DNA from: Adiantum capillus-veneris
Taxonomy: Eukaryota; Streptophyta; Polypodiopsida; Polypodiales; Pteridaceae
Assembly (NCBI GenBank): GCA_014529385.2
Contig: CM043959.1
Span: 10,132,809-10,196,808 of the forward strand
DNA: 64,000 nt
Direction of reading: 5' to 3'
This document shows, piece by piece, positions 1 through 12,351 of the stretch (position 1 is its first letter; each line of letters starts with the position of its first letter). The translations under genes and the position numbers were made by a program. The notes under the pieces are model-generated. The model worked only from the letters and a program-made list of their open reading frames with translations. It made no database searches and had not been told where the DNA came from.

Positions 1-284
1 TCTTCTGTCTGTAAGCCCTCCTCTGCTTCCATCCTTGGCTCTAGATTGGTCGGACCTTCACGCATAATCCTTTTTGTCTCTCTCTCATATGTAGGTGTTA
101 TGTCACGAAAATCAATGCCCGTTCCGTAGGAGTCGTATCATAGATTCTGTACGATTTCTCTAGCAAACTCTTCGTACTTGTGCACATGCTCATTACATTT
201 CTTATACTTGCGCATGATTTGATACTTGCAGAGCATGCACGAGCATGCAATCTTTTCCTCCATGTTAGTTGATGACGTTGCCAT
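1..284 (-). pseudogene. possible eroded coding remnant, function unknown
   Basis: Read on the minus strand from an ATG at 284, one frame stays in register to the window edge for 94 codons with a single in-frame stop near the middle. That is fewer stops than expected for AT-rich noncoding DNA. The product begins MATSSTNMEEK and has a Cys-rich start (CSCMLC) followed by a Lys/Glu-rich, probably helical segment. I do not recognise a family. It could be the worn end of a host gene or of a transposon continuing beyond the window. The interpretation rests only on the open frame and composition, so confidence is low. Confidence 0.25.
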
Positions 285-530
285 CTACAATGATTATGAA
301 TGTCGTTTTAATATATATACTCCTCACAATGTAAACTACCTCGTATTCTCTAGCCTTGCCCGATCTCTGCACACCTCAGTCCAGAGGGGTAGATAGTTCA
401 GGACCACCGGGTCAAAATCTCGTCTTTATTGGTCAAATCCTATAGGTGTAGACACATACGTGCTCTCCCAAGTGTACATGACAATGCATGTAGCGGGCAA
501 AACCTCTTAATAGTTCCATAGTTTCTTCTA

Positions 531-1680
<1,150 letters not shown>

Positions 1681-1900
1681 TCAATAATACCTGCGCAACT
1701 GGTTTCTAAGGGAAGATCTATGTGCGCGCTTGTAGACGAAAATGACCGCCTGTGCACGGATTTGGTTTTTTTTTCCTAAAATTTTTCTCGTCGAAATACG
1801 CATGGAAACACTTACCTTTCGACAGGCATTGCCACACGCATTTCCACCCATCTAACGACGCGTGTATTGATGAGTAGCATGCCCGTTGAAAGGCAAGTGG
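1681..1900. other. short unique flank with an imperfect inverted repeat
   Basis: This is non-repetitive sequence between the microsatellite and the first LTR. Arms at about 1809-1830 and 1878-1899 are imperfect inverted copies (ACTTACCTTTCGACAGGCAT against ATGCCCGTTGAAAGGCAAGT), and the right arm touches the LTR boundary. No gene is visible. The five bases before the LTR do not match the five after T1's far end, so no clean target duplication supports T1's outer boundaries. Confidence 0.5.
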
Positions 1901-4507
1901 TGATAGCCATTTTTCGGCTTTCCATAATTGCCATAGTAAGCTACCTCACCCTATCAAATCACTCAAACATTTTGGTTATCCCTACCATTTCACTGTACAT
2001 AGGCGTGTGTGAGTTAGGGACTTTCTCCATAATTTCTTAAAAACCCTCAGCTAGCTAGTCACTGGGCTAGTTAAGCCAAAAAAAGAAAATAAAATAAAAA
2101 ATATAAGTATATTATGGCCCATTTGTGTCTAAATATTTCATTGTATATATGGCCTAAATAAAAGTATTTTTCATAATTATTTTGGAATTTATTTAAATAT
2201 TTCTACCTATGGTGTGTTATTTATGTTATGTACATTGAGTCACCATTACCATATTTTTTCTTACCATTTTGCATACTCTTTATTCCATATAAAAATAATT
2301 TCATGCAAGATTCTCTTATTTTTGGTGTAACTCCATCCCAACAAAAATCCAAAAAAACTAGTTTTATTTATGTGTATATTTTTTCACTATTGTGATTTTT
2401 CCTTCCTACATCTATTCTCTTTTACTCTCATAAATTAGAACACAAAAAATATTCATCTTTTTATGGTAGACTTATAATGAGAGAGATTTATTTTGACCCC
2501 TTTATATTTTTTCCACCTATATTATTTATATTTGACATGTACATATTTTTTTAGACCCTTCAATATTTGATTTTCTTAGTTGTACTATTCACTTATATCA
2601 TGATCTCAACAATATCTTCAAGTATAGACCTACCAAATAAGGTCAAGGGTATGTGGAATGCATGCATGCACCATGGGGAGCTCACTCTTGGAGATATTCA
2701 AAAGAATCATCCAAAGAAGGACCTCACAAGGATCTTGTGCAGTGGAAAAAACAGTCGTTTTTTTGAATTTTTGAAGATCACATGCTCCCCGAATTTGAAA
2801 AGGTGATACAAACAAAAGTTGTAGCTCGTGAGATGAACTTTCACCTTAAAGTTTTTCATTTTTTTTTTAGCTACGAGCTACGAGCTGTGAGCTATGATTT
2901 TATTGGTGGACCCTAGTTTGCCCATGCTTTGCAGCCACACTCCCTCTTCCACTTTATCATTTTCCTCTTTCACACACACTCCTCCCTCTCCTTCCCACTC
3001 CCAAACCTACGACTCCCATGTCCTAATTCACCCTCTTCACCATTGCCACATCTCTCACACCTCCATAGCCTTCATCCTCCATTTCTACACCCTATGTGTC
3101 CCCCTTTCTCTCTACATATATGTCCATATTACCATACTCTCTTCAACTTTGTAAAGAACTTCAAAAAATCAGCAAAAACCCAAACATAACCTCTGCAAAT
3201 GAAGGCTTTTATCATGAATTTTTCAAGGTTTGAAATAACATAGCTTCATTGACACGTGCTGCTTCGCCATGGTGACTGCTTCTTCTTCCGGTGCTCTAAA
3301 GAGGTGTATGTCAACTTCTCCAAAGCTTCAACCTCTCTTTACAAGCTCATCCCTTCTCTAACTTTTCTCATCATATATCTCACCATTTGGTGAATGATTT
3401 TGTAAATATTTTTTAGTGATAATTAGTAACTACTAACCACTAACCTTATTGTAAAATACACCCTCTACTAGAGTAGGCACTCCCCAATTATTCACTCAAT
3501 CCTCTCTCCTATCATCCTCAATAATTCTCTTCCCTTGAGCCCACATCCATGTGACTCAAAGGACAAGAGAGACCCACCCTCATTAAAAATAAAAATAAAA
3601 AATGCATAATCTTTTATTCATTCAAATAAACTTGATTAGGCCTAATCCTAATCGGGGCTTCTAAAACGTATAAATAGAGCCCTTCTCTCCCTTGTAAATC
3701 ATCACATGATCACACTACACCACAACATTCTCAACACATAACACACCACTCTTCAAGCCTAGTTGTGTAGAGTGTGTGCATCGTGAGTGCTCTATTCCAT
3801 CATTACACATAGGTGCATGGAGAAGTTTGAAGTTAGTTATGCCATCTAGAGGAGTGGAGTCTATGCCATACTCTTCACCACACTTGTAGCCTACTCTTGT
3901 GCATAAATAAGATTTATAGTTTTTGGTGCAATTGTATGCTGTAACTACGAGTCTTCTCTCCAAATTGACTTGATAAGTTGGCTCATCAGGTGGTCGAAGG
4001 TATATTGTCCTTGACGTTTGTTGTGCCATTTCATGCTTGGTGGTTTGAGGGCTTGTTGAAGTTTTTGCCTAAAAGGTGAATTGTAAGAGGGTGCTCGGTG
4101 AGAGGGCTCCCGTAACCCTCAGACAATTTGTGTATTGGTAACAAGGTCAAGTTTTGTGTTGTCTCTCTATTTCTCATCAAGTTTTGTGTGTATCTAGTCT
4201 TTAAGGTTAAGACTGAGTTGCTCAAGTTGATTTGTGCTCTTTACCTCTCTCTGGCGTGGTGAATGTTTGTGTTTGGTGTGTGTGGCTATCTTGCATTCCT
4301 CTCTCTTTGTGCGTTTGAGTACAAGGAGATATCACGTGCGTCCTAGTTCGCATCTACAACTAGGTGGTGCCCCTTTTCTTTTTTGGTTTCTGGCTGTGGG
4401 TTGTTGTTGTCTCTGATTGTGCTTGCCCCAGCTCCAATTGAGCAGCACGGGAGCCTCGAAGGGTGTTTAGAGGCCGCTCTTCTTGTTGCCCGCCCCGGAC
4501 CGCCTCA
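1901..4507 (+). repeat. T1 5' LTR
   Basis: This 2.6 kb LTR begins TGATAGCC and ends CCGCCTCA, giving TGA...TCA ends. The same sequence recurs at 8607, 13753, 17948 and 21150, which fixes the boundary. It belongs to the LTR subtype with 'cataattgcc' and 'ttggttatccc' near its start, shared with the copies at 17948 and 21150. Inside are an AT-rich first kilobase, a TATA box at 3669-3676, and a GC-richer last 150 bases. Short open frames inside are shared among copies but are not convincing genes. Confidence 0.9.
3634..3676 (+). promoter_or_regulatory. T1 LTR core promoter: dyad plus TATA box
   Basis: A dyad, GATTAGG then a CCTAAT spacer then CCTAATC (3634-3653), lies 15 bases before TATAAATA (3669-3676). 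The same arrangement recurs at 10324-10366 and 22877-22919. At 15112-15154 both arms have changed together (GATTTGG with CCAAATC), so symmetry is kept. By position this is the LTR promoter; the role of the dyad is inference. Confidence 0.6.
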
Positions 4508-4509
4508 AA

Positions 4510-4528
4510 TTGGTGCCCCCACTGAGGA
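4510..4528 (+). other. T1 primer-binding-site-like sequence
   Basis: TTGGTGCCCCCACTGAGGA begins two bases after the LTR end, where a tRNA primer site belongs. The same motif follows the LTRs ending at 11199 and 15419, and a close variant lies in T3 (42364-42382, minus). It is not the common initiator-Met site (TGGTATCAGAGC). I cannot assign the tRNA. Confidence 0.6.
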
Positions 4529-4582
4529 CGGTTTGTGTATGTTTTGTGTAGGCTCAACCTTTAGCATAATCAAGTAGCTTGC

Positions 4583-4795
4583 ATGAATCACAAGAATTTG
4601 TATGATCCCTTCATTCCCATTGCAAGGCAAAAGGTACACATAATTGCTAGTACTAAGTTGCAATTTCAGCGAGTAATTCATAGAATTTTAGGTCCTCTTA
4701 GGATGACCGAGATAAACGCTTTAGTAAATCCTTTTATTTTGCCTCTCATTAGGTACGACCTTAGTTTCGACGTCTATATTTTTGTTTTGTTTTAA
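4583..4795 (+). CDS. small leader ORF 1 of T1, unknown
   Basis: A 70-residue frame beginning MNHKNLYD lies between the primer site and gag. It resembles the next frame (4817-5035): both share a K-[IL]-x-FQ segment, an R-x-x-E-I patch and an ILPLI...SFD...F-[IV]-L ending, so they look like diverged copies of one unit. The gag-only copies keep a similar opening (ATG at 11288 and 15508, MNHENLYD) and then diverge. Function is unknown. It may be a leader peptide, a duplicated gag N-terminal piece, or a noncoding leader that is open by chance. Confidence 0.4.
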   Translation: MNHKNLYDPFIPIARQKVHIIASTKLQFQRVIHRILGPLRMTEINALVNPFILPLIRYDLSFDVYIFVLF

Positions 4796-4816
4796 GCATT
4801 AGGTCATGCATAGACA

Positions 4817-5035
4817 ATGGATAATGGCCCAAGAATAGAGGTTTTCCCCTTTCATTTCACTCCACACATTAGAATAAACATTGCAATTAGTAGAAAAATC
4901 CATTTTCAACAACGTATGGTGTTCATGTTTGGTGCCCAAAGAGTAGGAGAAATTCTCGCATCACCAAACCCTGTCATCCTACCTCTTATTGATTATCATA
5001 GGTCATTTGATATGAATATTTTTATTTTGTTGTAG
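4817..5035 (+). CDS. small leader ORF 2 of T1, unknown
   Basis: A 72-residue frame lies between small ORF 1 and gag. It matches a 78-residue frame in the leader of the independent minus-strand element T3 (41791-42027). Shared blocks are HIRIN, KIHFQQ, MVF-x-FGAQ, EILAS, an LP-x-IDYH patch and SFD-x-x-x-F-I-L. The two copies differ at many bases yet keep protein similarity, which argues for past selection as protein. No known domain is recognised. It ends about 60 bases before gag. Confidence 0.5.
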   Translation: MDNGPRIEVFPFHFTPHIRINIAISRKIHFQQRMVFMFGAQRVGEILASPNPVILPLIDYHRSFDMNIFILL

Positions 5036-5093
5036 AATAGATTGCAATTTAGAAAAAATTATTGTGTAGATTTTTTAAGAAAGAAAAACAAAA

Positions 5094-5699
5094 ATGTGTT
5101 CTCACTTTGAAACCGATTCAATGGAGGCCCAACGCCAAATGTCCGGATATCCTCTTTTCTTTGGAGAGCCTGGAGAGGATGCAGAATTATTTTTAGCAAA
5201 TTTCAAGATGTCTTGTCTTATCAAGAGGATAGTGACTGATCAAGAACGTGTAGAGATGTTTGAGGTGGTCCTTAGGAAAGATGCTAGCACTTGGTTTGAC
5301 TCTTTGCCTAAGGAAGTTAAAGGGAATTACACGGAAGTTGTGAATCATTTCAAGAGATACTTATTTGATCCCCAAAACGCTCAAAAGCTATGGCAAGACA
5401 TTGTTTCTCATAAGCAAAAAGACTTAGATGACTACTACTTGTACAAGAAAGAGTTTCTACGTCTTTGGGATGTATGGGTGAGAAATGTTACTAACCTTGG
5501 TGATGGTGCAGAGTTCCTAAAGAAGGAGAGGTTCATAGCCGGACTCTTTCCTGACCTTAAGATAAAAGTTGAGGCGGGTGCACCTGCTACCTTTGATGCA
5601 GCTGAAACTAGGGCTGCTGAGAAATATAGAAAACTCAAGTGCTTAAGGGGGGAGGTTCCAATAGAAGGTCTTAGACCCAAAGGTAAGTCACAAGCATAA
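5094..5699 (+). pseudogene. T1 gag (capsid region)
   Basis: A 201-residue frame resembles the Retrotrans_gag capsid domain: it opens with PLFFGEPGEDAELFLANFKM, followed by a W-F-D-S-L-P block, an F-K-R-Y-L-F segment and a late FIAGLFPDL motif. In this family gag forms the particle that packages element RNA in the cytoplasm. It lies just after the two small leader ORFs and just before the zinc-knuckle and protease region. It is a fossil copy, read here as part of the broken element T1. Confidence 0.75.
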
Positions 5700-5839
5700 A
5701 CATCTAGGGAACTTCCTGAGGTAACATGGGAAGTGATTGAGAAGTTAAATGAATCTTTAAGAAGCTTGTCAATTCACCTTGCACAAGCTGTAGGTCCAAA
5801 GAGACAAGCAAAGAAGTCTGAAGAGCGAGATTCACGACC

Positions 5840-6848
5840 TAGGATATTCTTGCAATGTTGGAATTGATGTGAGTCTGGACATGGGATGTATAATTGTCCT
5901 TGGCCCCGTGGGGAGCCAGGCAGACCTAACTTGAATTACCCAGTGATGAATGCAGGAGAAGGAACTAGTCAGCAACCACAGTTTCTACAAAGGCCAAATG
6001 GAGCAAGACCACCTCCACAAGGAGTGGAAGGAGTTCCACCTTTGCCAGACCCAAATGTGCATGTAGGAGAGGTGACAAACTCAAATGAGGTTGACATGGA
6101 AGCAAATGGCATTAAGCATGGCCTAGGAAAAGGTAAAGAGAAAGAAGGTGTCACATCACAAAGTGACCATGGACGAGAAAAGAAGGCAAAGAAGACCAAG
6201 GAAGCTAAGAGGACTCGACGTCGTATCAATCTCCAAGACTTCCCTCTTGGACATGGTATGGCTCCATACAACCTATTGGAAGACATGAGAGGTAAGGGTC
6301 CTGATATCTCATGGCCTCAGTTTCTTGCATTATGCCCACAAGTTAGGAGGGATTTAACAAAGGCAGTTAGCACTAGGAGAAAGGTAAAAGAGAGTGTGGC
6401 TGTTGTAAAAATTGCACATGCTGAAATGAATGAGGATATTACACCTGTGCTAGATTGTTACATCAAAGGAAGATTGGTTAGGAAAGGTCTAGTTGATGGG
6501 GGTGCACAAATTTGCATCATGACAGAGGGACTCATGCAAAAACTAGGCATGCACATCCATGAGACACCTAAAATTAAAGTCAAGATGGCAAACAATAGCA
6601 AAACTAGGTGTGTAGGCATTTGTAAAAATGTCTCTGTGGAGGCCTTTGGCATTAAGAAGGCAGTGGATTTCTATGTCATGTCTACAAAAGGAAATGGTTA
6701 CCCATTTATCCTAGGGAGACCATGGCTAATGAAAATGCGAGCTTTGCAGGATTGGGAGAGTGGAAAGCTAATTTGCAGGAATGACAATCATAAGAAGGTT
6801 GTCTTTGACATGAAGGAGCAACGCCAAGAGGAGCTCCATGAAGGCTAG
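5840..6848 (+). pseudogene. T1 gag tail, zinc-knuckle-like segment and aspartic protease
   Basis: A Cys/His cluster of zinc-knuckle spacing lies near 5855-5900. A Pro-rich then Lys/Arg-rich linker follows, and then a retropepsin-like region with the active-site motif VDGGAQICIM near 6490-6520 and an ILGRPWLM strand near 6705-6735. The same DGGA form occurs in T6, so it is a family trait; many retropepsins have D-[ST]-G there. The protease would process the Gag-Pol polyprotein. This part belongs to a broken element. Confidence 0.7.
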
Positions 6849-6914
6849 ACCGATAGCACTTCAGAAGGAGAAAATAGTGGCAGCATTACTGAAGAGGAGT
6901 CTTCCATCGAAGTC

Positions 6915-8524
6915 ATGGGGGTAAGGTTTAATACAAACAACCAAGAGACCTCTTGCCCAGGTTTGGAAGAGGTAGGTTCCCAAGAGAACCAAAATGTGCA
7001 AGATGAAGGAATGTTAGAAGGTATGTTGTCTACAACACTTACAAAGGACGAAAGAGAGGAGTTCAAATCTATGCTAAGGAAATTTCCTAGGCTTTTCGCT
7101 AAAGACTACACCGATGTGTGTGGAGTAGATTCTGTTCAACACAAAATTGAGTTGAAGCCAGAGGCCACACCTAAGGTTCAAAAGCTACGAAGGCTAGGAG
7201 TCATCAAGGAGCAGGCTTTACTCAAGGAGGTAAGAAAGCTTCTAGCAGAAGGTTTCATTTATCCAGTGGAGAATTCAGAGTGGGTCTCTCCCGTTGTTGT
7301 CACTCCTAGAAAAATGGCAAGTGGAGGGTGTGTGTGGATTACCGTCCACTTAATGAGGCAACAAAAAGAGATCACTTTCCCCTCCCATTTCACGATGAGA
7401 TACTAAATGAGGTAGCTGGTCATGAAAAGTACACTGTGTGTGATGGCTACTCGGGTTACTTTCAAATAGGTGTTGCATTGGAAGATCAATTGAAAACAAC
7501 CTTCATCACTCCTTGGGGTTGTTATGCTTTTAGAGTCATGCCATTTGGCCTGAAAAAAGCTCCTGCAACTTTCCAACGCTTCATGAACATGGTGTTTCAA
7601 ACATTCTTTGGAAAGTCCATTAGGGTTTTTATTGATGATTTTTGCATTTATAGCTCAAAATCATTGCATCTACAAAGGGTAGAAGAAGGTTTAAAGAAGC
7701 TCTATGACATGGCAAGTCAACTCAACCCCGACAAGCGCCACATAGGTAAGGATGAAGTGATCTTGCTTGGTCACAAGGTTTCCTATAAAGGCATTGAGGT
7801 GGATCCTTCAAAGGCAAAGGCTCTTATTGAGCTCCCATCACCCAAGAATCTCAAAGAGGTCATCTCATTCATTCAAAAGGTGAAGTATATGTCACGCTTT
7901 ATTCACTTAGCTTTGGAGTTGCTTCATCCTTTGCAAAAGTTGACACAACAAGTATAATTTGCATGGTCTGATGAGCTTGAAGAGTACTTTTGTAACATTA
8001 AAGTCATCCTGTCAGAACTACCAACACTCATGCCTCCTTGTTGGGAGTACACATTCTTTGTTAGCTCTAGTGTTGGGAAAGAAACAATTGAAGCGGTTTT
8101 GCTACAACAAGATCCCCATAGTACCCGGATGCGACCCATCTACTTTGGTAGTAGGGTCATGAATGCTTTGGAGAGAGGCTACACGGAGGCAGAACTCATG
8201 ATGCTTTCTCTCATGTTTGCGGTGAGAAAGTTTAGATCCTACTTGCTACCAAAACCTTTTGTAATTCTCACTGCAGAAAATTTGTTTCCTTGGGTGTCAT
8301 CTCAAATGAATCTTAGCACTAGGATCTCAAAGTGGATTAGGGAATTGCAAGAGTTCCAATACTCTTTCAAGGTAAAAGATAGTGTGCGTGCACAATTGGC
8401 AGGGATCCTTACTTATAGGGTACATGAGAAGGAGATTAAGGTGCCTGAAATAAAGACCCTACCATTGCCACCACCGAAAAATATTCCTAATGCTTTTACC
8501 TTGTTCTTTGATGGAGTTTTTTGA
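6915..8524 (+). pseudogene. T1 reverse transcriptase and RNase H
   Basis: The Tat-like RT signature is clear: LRRLGVIK, then CVDYRPLNEATKRDHFPLPF, then VCDGYSGYFQI, then a catalytic FIDDFCIYSS box near 7630-7660, and a LLGHKVS connection. The Ty3-type RNase H follows (8030-8520), with the FVSSSVG-like first strand, RPIYFGSR, and an AELMMLSLMFAVRKFRSYL helix. The frame then enters the archaeal-type RNase H (NAFTLFFDG) shortly before the T2 insertion. The region is spread over several frames, with a few breaks. Confidence 0.8.
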
Positions 8525-8601
8525 CGAGCCACAAGAAAAGCAGGGGGAGGGCAAGTGTTGCTCAACCCAAGTGGGGAGGTGGTCATGAAAGAGAAGGTCA
8601 A

Positions 8602-8606
8602 TCTAC
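8602..8606 (+). repeat. target-site duplication of T2 (left copy)
   Basis: TCTAC lies immediately before the LTR at 8607 and again immediately after the LTR ending at 23750 (23751-23755). Both lie inside the archaeal-type RNase H sequence of T1. This 5-bp duplication shows that the whole 8607-23750 block occupies one insertion site. Confidence 0.8.
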
Positions 8607-11199
8607 TGATAGCCGTTTTTCGGCTTTCCATCATTGCCATAGTAAGCTACCTCACCCTATCAAATCACTCAAACACTGTGGCTATGCCTACCATTTCACT
8701 GAACATAGGCGTGTGTGAGTTAGGGGACTTTTTCCATATCTTCTTAAAAATCCTCAATTAGCTAGTCACTGGGCTAGTTGAGCCAAAAAATAATAAAAAA
8801 TAAAAAATAAGTATATTATGGCCCATTTGTGTGTAAATATTTTATTATATATAGAGCCTAAATAAAATGATTTTTCATAATTATTTTGGTATTTATTTAA
8901 ACATTTATACTTAGGTGTGTGTTATTTATGCTATGTACATTGACTCATCATTACCATATTTTTTCTTACCATTTTCATACTCTTTATTCCATATAAAGAT
9001 AATTTCATGCAAGCTTCTCTTATTTTTGGTGTAACTGCATCCCAACAAAAATCCAAAAAAACTAGTTTTATTTATGTGTATATTTTTTAACTATTGTAAT
9101 TTTTTCCTTCCTACATCTATTCTCTATTACTCTCATAAATTAGACCACAAAAAATATTCATCTTTTTATGGTAGACTTATAATGAGAGAGATTTATTTTG
9201 ACCCCTTTATATTTTTTCCACCTATATTATTTATATTTAACATATACATATTTTTTTAGACCCCTCAATATTTGATTTTCTTAGTTGTACTATTCACTTA
9301 TATCATGATCTCAATAATATCTTCAATTATAGACCTACCAAATAAGGTCAAGGGTATGTGGAATGCATGCATGCACCATGGGGAGCTCACTCTTGGAGGT
9401 ATTCAAAAGAATCATCCAAAGAAGGACCTCACAAGGATCTTGTGCAGTGGAAAAAACAATCGGTTTTGTTGAATTTTTAAAGATCACATGCTCCCCGAAT
9501 TTGAAAAGGTGATACAAACAGAAGTTGTAGCTCGGGAGCTGAAATTTTACCTCAATTTTTTTCATATTTTGTTGAGCTACGAGCTGTGAGCTATGATTTT
9601 ATTGGTGGACCCCAATTTGCCCATGCTATGCAGCCACACTCCCTCTTCCACTTTATCATTTTTCTCTTTCACACACACTCCTCCCTCTCCTTTCCACTCC
9701 CAAACCTACAACTCCCATGTCCTAATCCACCCTCTCCACCATTGCCACATCTCTCACACCTCCATAGCCTTCATCCTCCATTTCTACACCCTATGTGTCC
9801 CCCTTTCTCTCTACATATATGTCCATATTACCATACTCTCTTCAGCTTTGTAAAGAACTTCAAAAAATCAGCAAAAATCCAAGTATAACCTCTGCAAATG
9901 AAGTCTTTTATCATGAATTTTCCAAGGTTTGAAGATAACATAGCTTCATCGACACGCGCTACTTCGCCATGCTGATCGCTTCTTCTTCCGGTGCTGTAAA
10001 GATGTGAATGTCAAAGCTTCAATCTCTATTTACAAGCTCATCCCTTCTATAACTTTTCTCATCATATATCTCACCATTTGGTGAATGATTTTGTAAATAT
10101 TTTTTAGTGATAATTACTAACTACTAACCACTAACCTTATTGTAACATACACCCTCTACTAGAGTAGGCAATCCCAAATTATTCACGCCATCCTCTCTCC
10201 TTTCATCCTGAATAATTCTCTTCCCTTGAGCCCACATCCTTTTTACTCAAAGGACAACAGAGACCCACTATCATTAAAAGAAAATAAAAATATCCATAAT
10301 CTTTTATTCCTTCAAATAAACTTGATTAGGCCTAATCCTAATCGGGGCTTCTAAAACCTATAAATAGAGCCCTTCTCTCCCTTGTAAATCATCACATGAT
10401 CACACTACACCACACCATTCTCAACACATAACACACCACTCTTCAAGCCTAGTTTTGTAGAGTGTGTGCATTGTGAGTGCTCTATTCCATCACTACACAT
10501 AGGTGCATGGAGAAGCTTGAAGTTAGTTATGCCATCTAGAGGAGTGGAATGTATGCCATACTCTTCACCACACTTGTAGCCTACTCTTGTGCATAAATAA
10601 GATTTATAGTTTTGGGTGTAATTGTATGATGCAACTACGACTCTTCTCTCCAAATTGACTTGATAAGTTGGCTCATCAGGTGGTTGAAGGTATATTGTCC
10701 TTTGATGTTTGTTGTGCCATTTAATGCTTGGTGGTTTGAGGGCTTGTTGAATTGTTTGCCTAAAAGGTAAATTGTAAGAGGATGCTTGGTGAGAGGGCTC
10801 CCGTGACCCTAAGACAATTTGTGTATTGGCAACAAGGTCAAGTTTTGTGTTGTCTCTCTATTTCTTATCAAGCTTTGTGTGCATCTAGTCTTTAAGGCTA
10901 AGAATGAGTTGCTCAAGTTGATTTGTGCGCTTTACCTCTCTCTGGCGTGGTGAAGGTTTGTGTTTGGTGTGTGTGACTATCTTGCATTCCCCCATCTTTG
11001 TGCGTTTGAGTACAAGGAGATATCACGTGCGTCCTAATTCGCATCTACAACTAGGTGGTGCCCCTTTTCTTGTTTGGTTTCTGGATGTGGGTTGTTGTTG
11101 TCTCTGATTGTGCTTGCCACAGCCCCATTTGAGCAGCACGGGAGCCTCGAAGGGTGTTTAGAGGCCGCTCTTTTTGTTGCCCGCCCCGGACCGCCTTCA
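8607..11199 (+). repeat. T2 LTR 1 (subtype b)
   Basis: This 2.59 kb LTR starts TGATAGCC and ends CCGCCTTCA. Near its start it has 'catcattgcc' and 'ctatgcctacc', features shared only with the LTR at 13753, so these two form a subtype. The TATA box is at 10359-10366 with the dyad at 10324-10343. The primer-like site follows at once. Confidence 0.9.
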
Positions 11200-11511
11200 A
11201 ATTGGTGCCCCCACTGAGGAATGACTTTGTGGTTATTGTTGTTGTATTGCATGAATGCTTGAATTTTAGCATAATCAAGTAGATTATATGAATCATGAAA
11301 ACTTGTATGACCGATTTGAATTTCAAGGCAACAAAAATAGATCTAGAATATGGTTTGGATTAGCATAGCATAAGAAAGGAAAAAACATTTTCACATAAGA
11401 ATCTAGAATTCATGTTGAAAGACCTTTCAAAACTTTGTGTAGTTAGTTGATGTCATGAGATAAAATGATTGTTTGGAACTAATCTTTGTGTGGTTCTAGC
11501 ATTGAGAGACT

Positions 11512-12351
11512 ATGACACGCTATACCTTTGATGATATCCCAATCTTCTTCGGAAATCTAGAAGAAGATGTTGATGATTTTCTTGCTGATTTTAGAATGGT
11601 TTGTCGTATCCTTGGTAAAAGGGATGACATTGAAAAAGGGGATTTTCTATTGCTATGCCTTAGAGGCATTAACGCCGAGAAATGGTTTTGGAGTATGTCT
11701 TGTCAGATTGAAGATGGGTATACCCAAATTTCTAAAGCTTTGAAGACCAGATTCTCTAAATTTCCAACAACGGAGAAAGCATGGGCTTCATTAGGGAGAC
11801 TTCAACAACATGGTGAAGACTACTATGCTTATGAGGAAATGTTTTCTCGTCAATGGGGAGGACGTCGGTTTAGTTCTACACTTCCTGATTGTGTAAAAAT
11901 GGAGCAATTTATTTCGGGTTTGTCTCCTTTCCTAAAGACTAAGGTTACTTGTAGTGGACCCTCTACCTTTGAAGAAGCGGTCACTATTGCCCGAAGGAAG
12001 TTTCACAAGTACTTCTACATAAAAAATGGTTTCCATCATGCTGGAAGAACCAACCATCATGAAAGTGTTTCTATCAAGGAGCCATCTCCTTTGCCATACT
12101 TGTCTCCTTCTACTCCGACAAATGTTGAAGAAGTTACTTACATGCCAACTGATTATTCAAGTGCTAAAGTGTGTGGCCAAGATTCAAATGTGGAATCTCT
12201 TTCTTCTACCTTTATCACAAGCATGCAAAAATTGACACAAGATATCTCAAATGGCATTCATGATTCAATAATGGATACATCCAACCTTTTGGTGGAGGAT
12301 CAATTTATAATCCGAGCAGATGAAGCTTTTGTGCAACATGACTCTATGTAG
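11512..12351 (+). pseudogene. gag of gag-only unit 1 (TR-GAG-like)
   Basis: A 279-residue frame starts MTRYTFDDIPIFFGN, with the EEDVDDFLADFRM capsid opening, a W-F-W-S-M block, an ALKTRFSKFPT segment and a late MEQFISGLSPFLKTKV motif. These match the order of blocks in the Retrotrans_gag domain, and the protein is clearly distinct from T1 gag. A long acidic tail follows. No protease, RT, RNase H or integrase occurs between this gag and the next LTR, so the unit would depend on enzymes from a partner. The nearly identical frame in unit 2 (15733) shows the gene is a family trait. Fossil, with a few breaks between here and 13704. Confidence 0.75.

Noticed and set aside
2567-2806. Frame of about 66-79 residues in the LTR (MIFLVVLFTYI...), also at 9272, 14422 and 21816
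   Set aside because: The LTR copies are similar enough for an open frame to persist without selection, and in the copy at 18568 the frame is not kept. No domain.
2894-3189. His/Pro/Ser-rich frames in the LTRs (also 9586-9888, 22130-22432)
   Set aside because: Two overlapping frames of the same CT-rich LTR stretch are both open, as expected from composition.
3715-4029. Minus-strand 104-residue frame in the LTR (also 10405-10653, 22958-23272)
   Set aside because: Antisense to the LTR transcript start region; shared only because the LTRs are copies.
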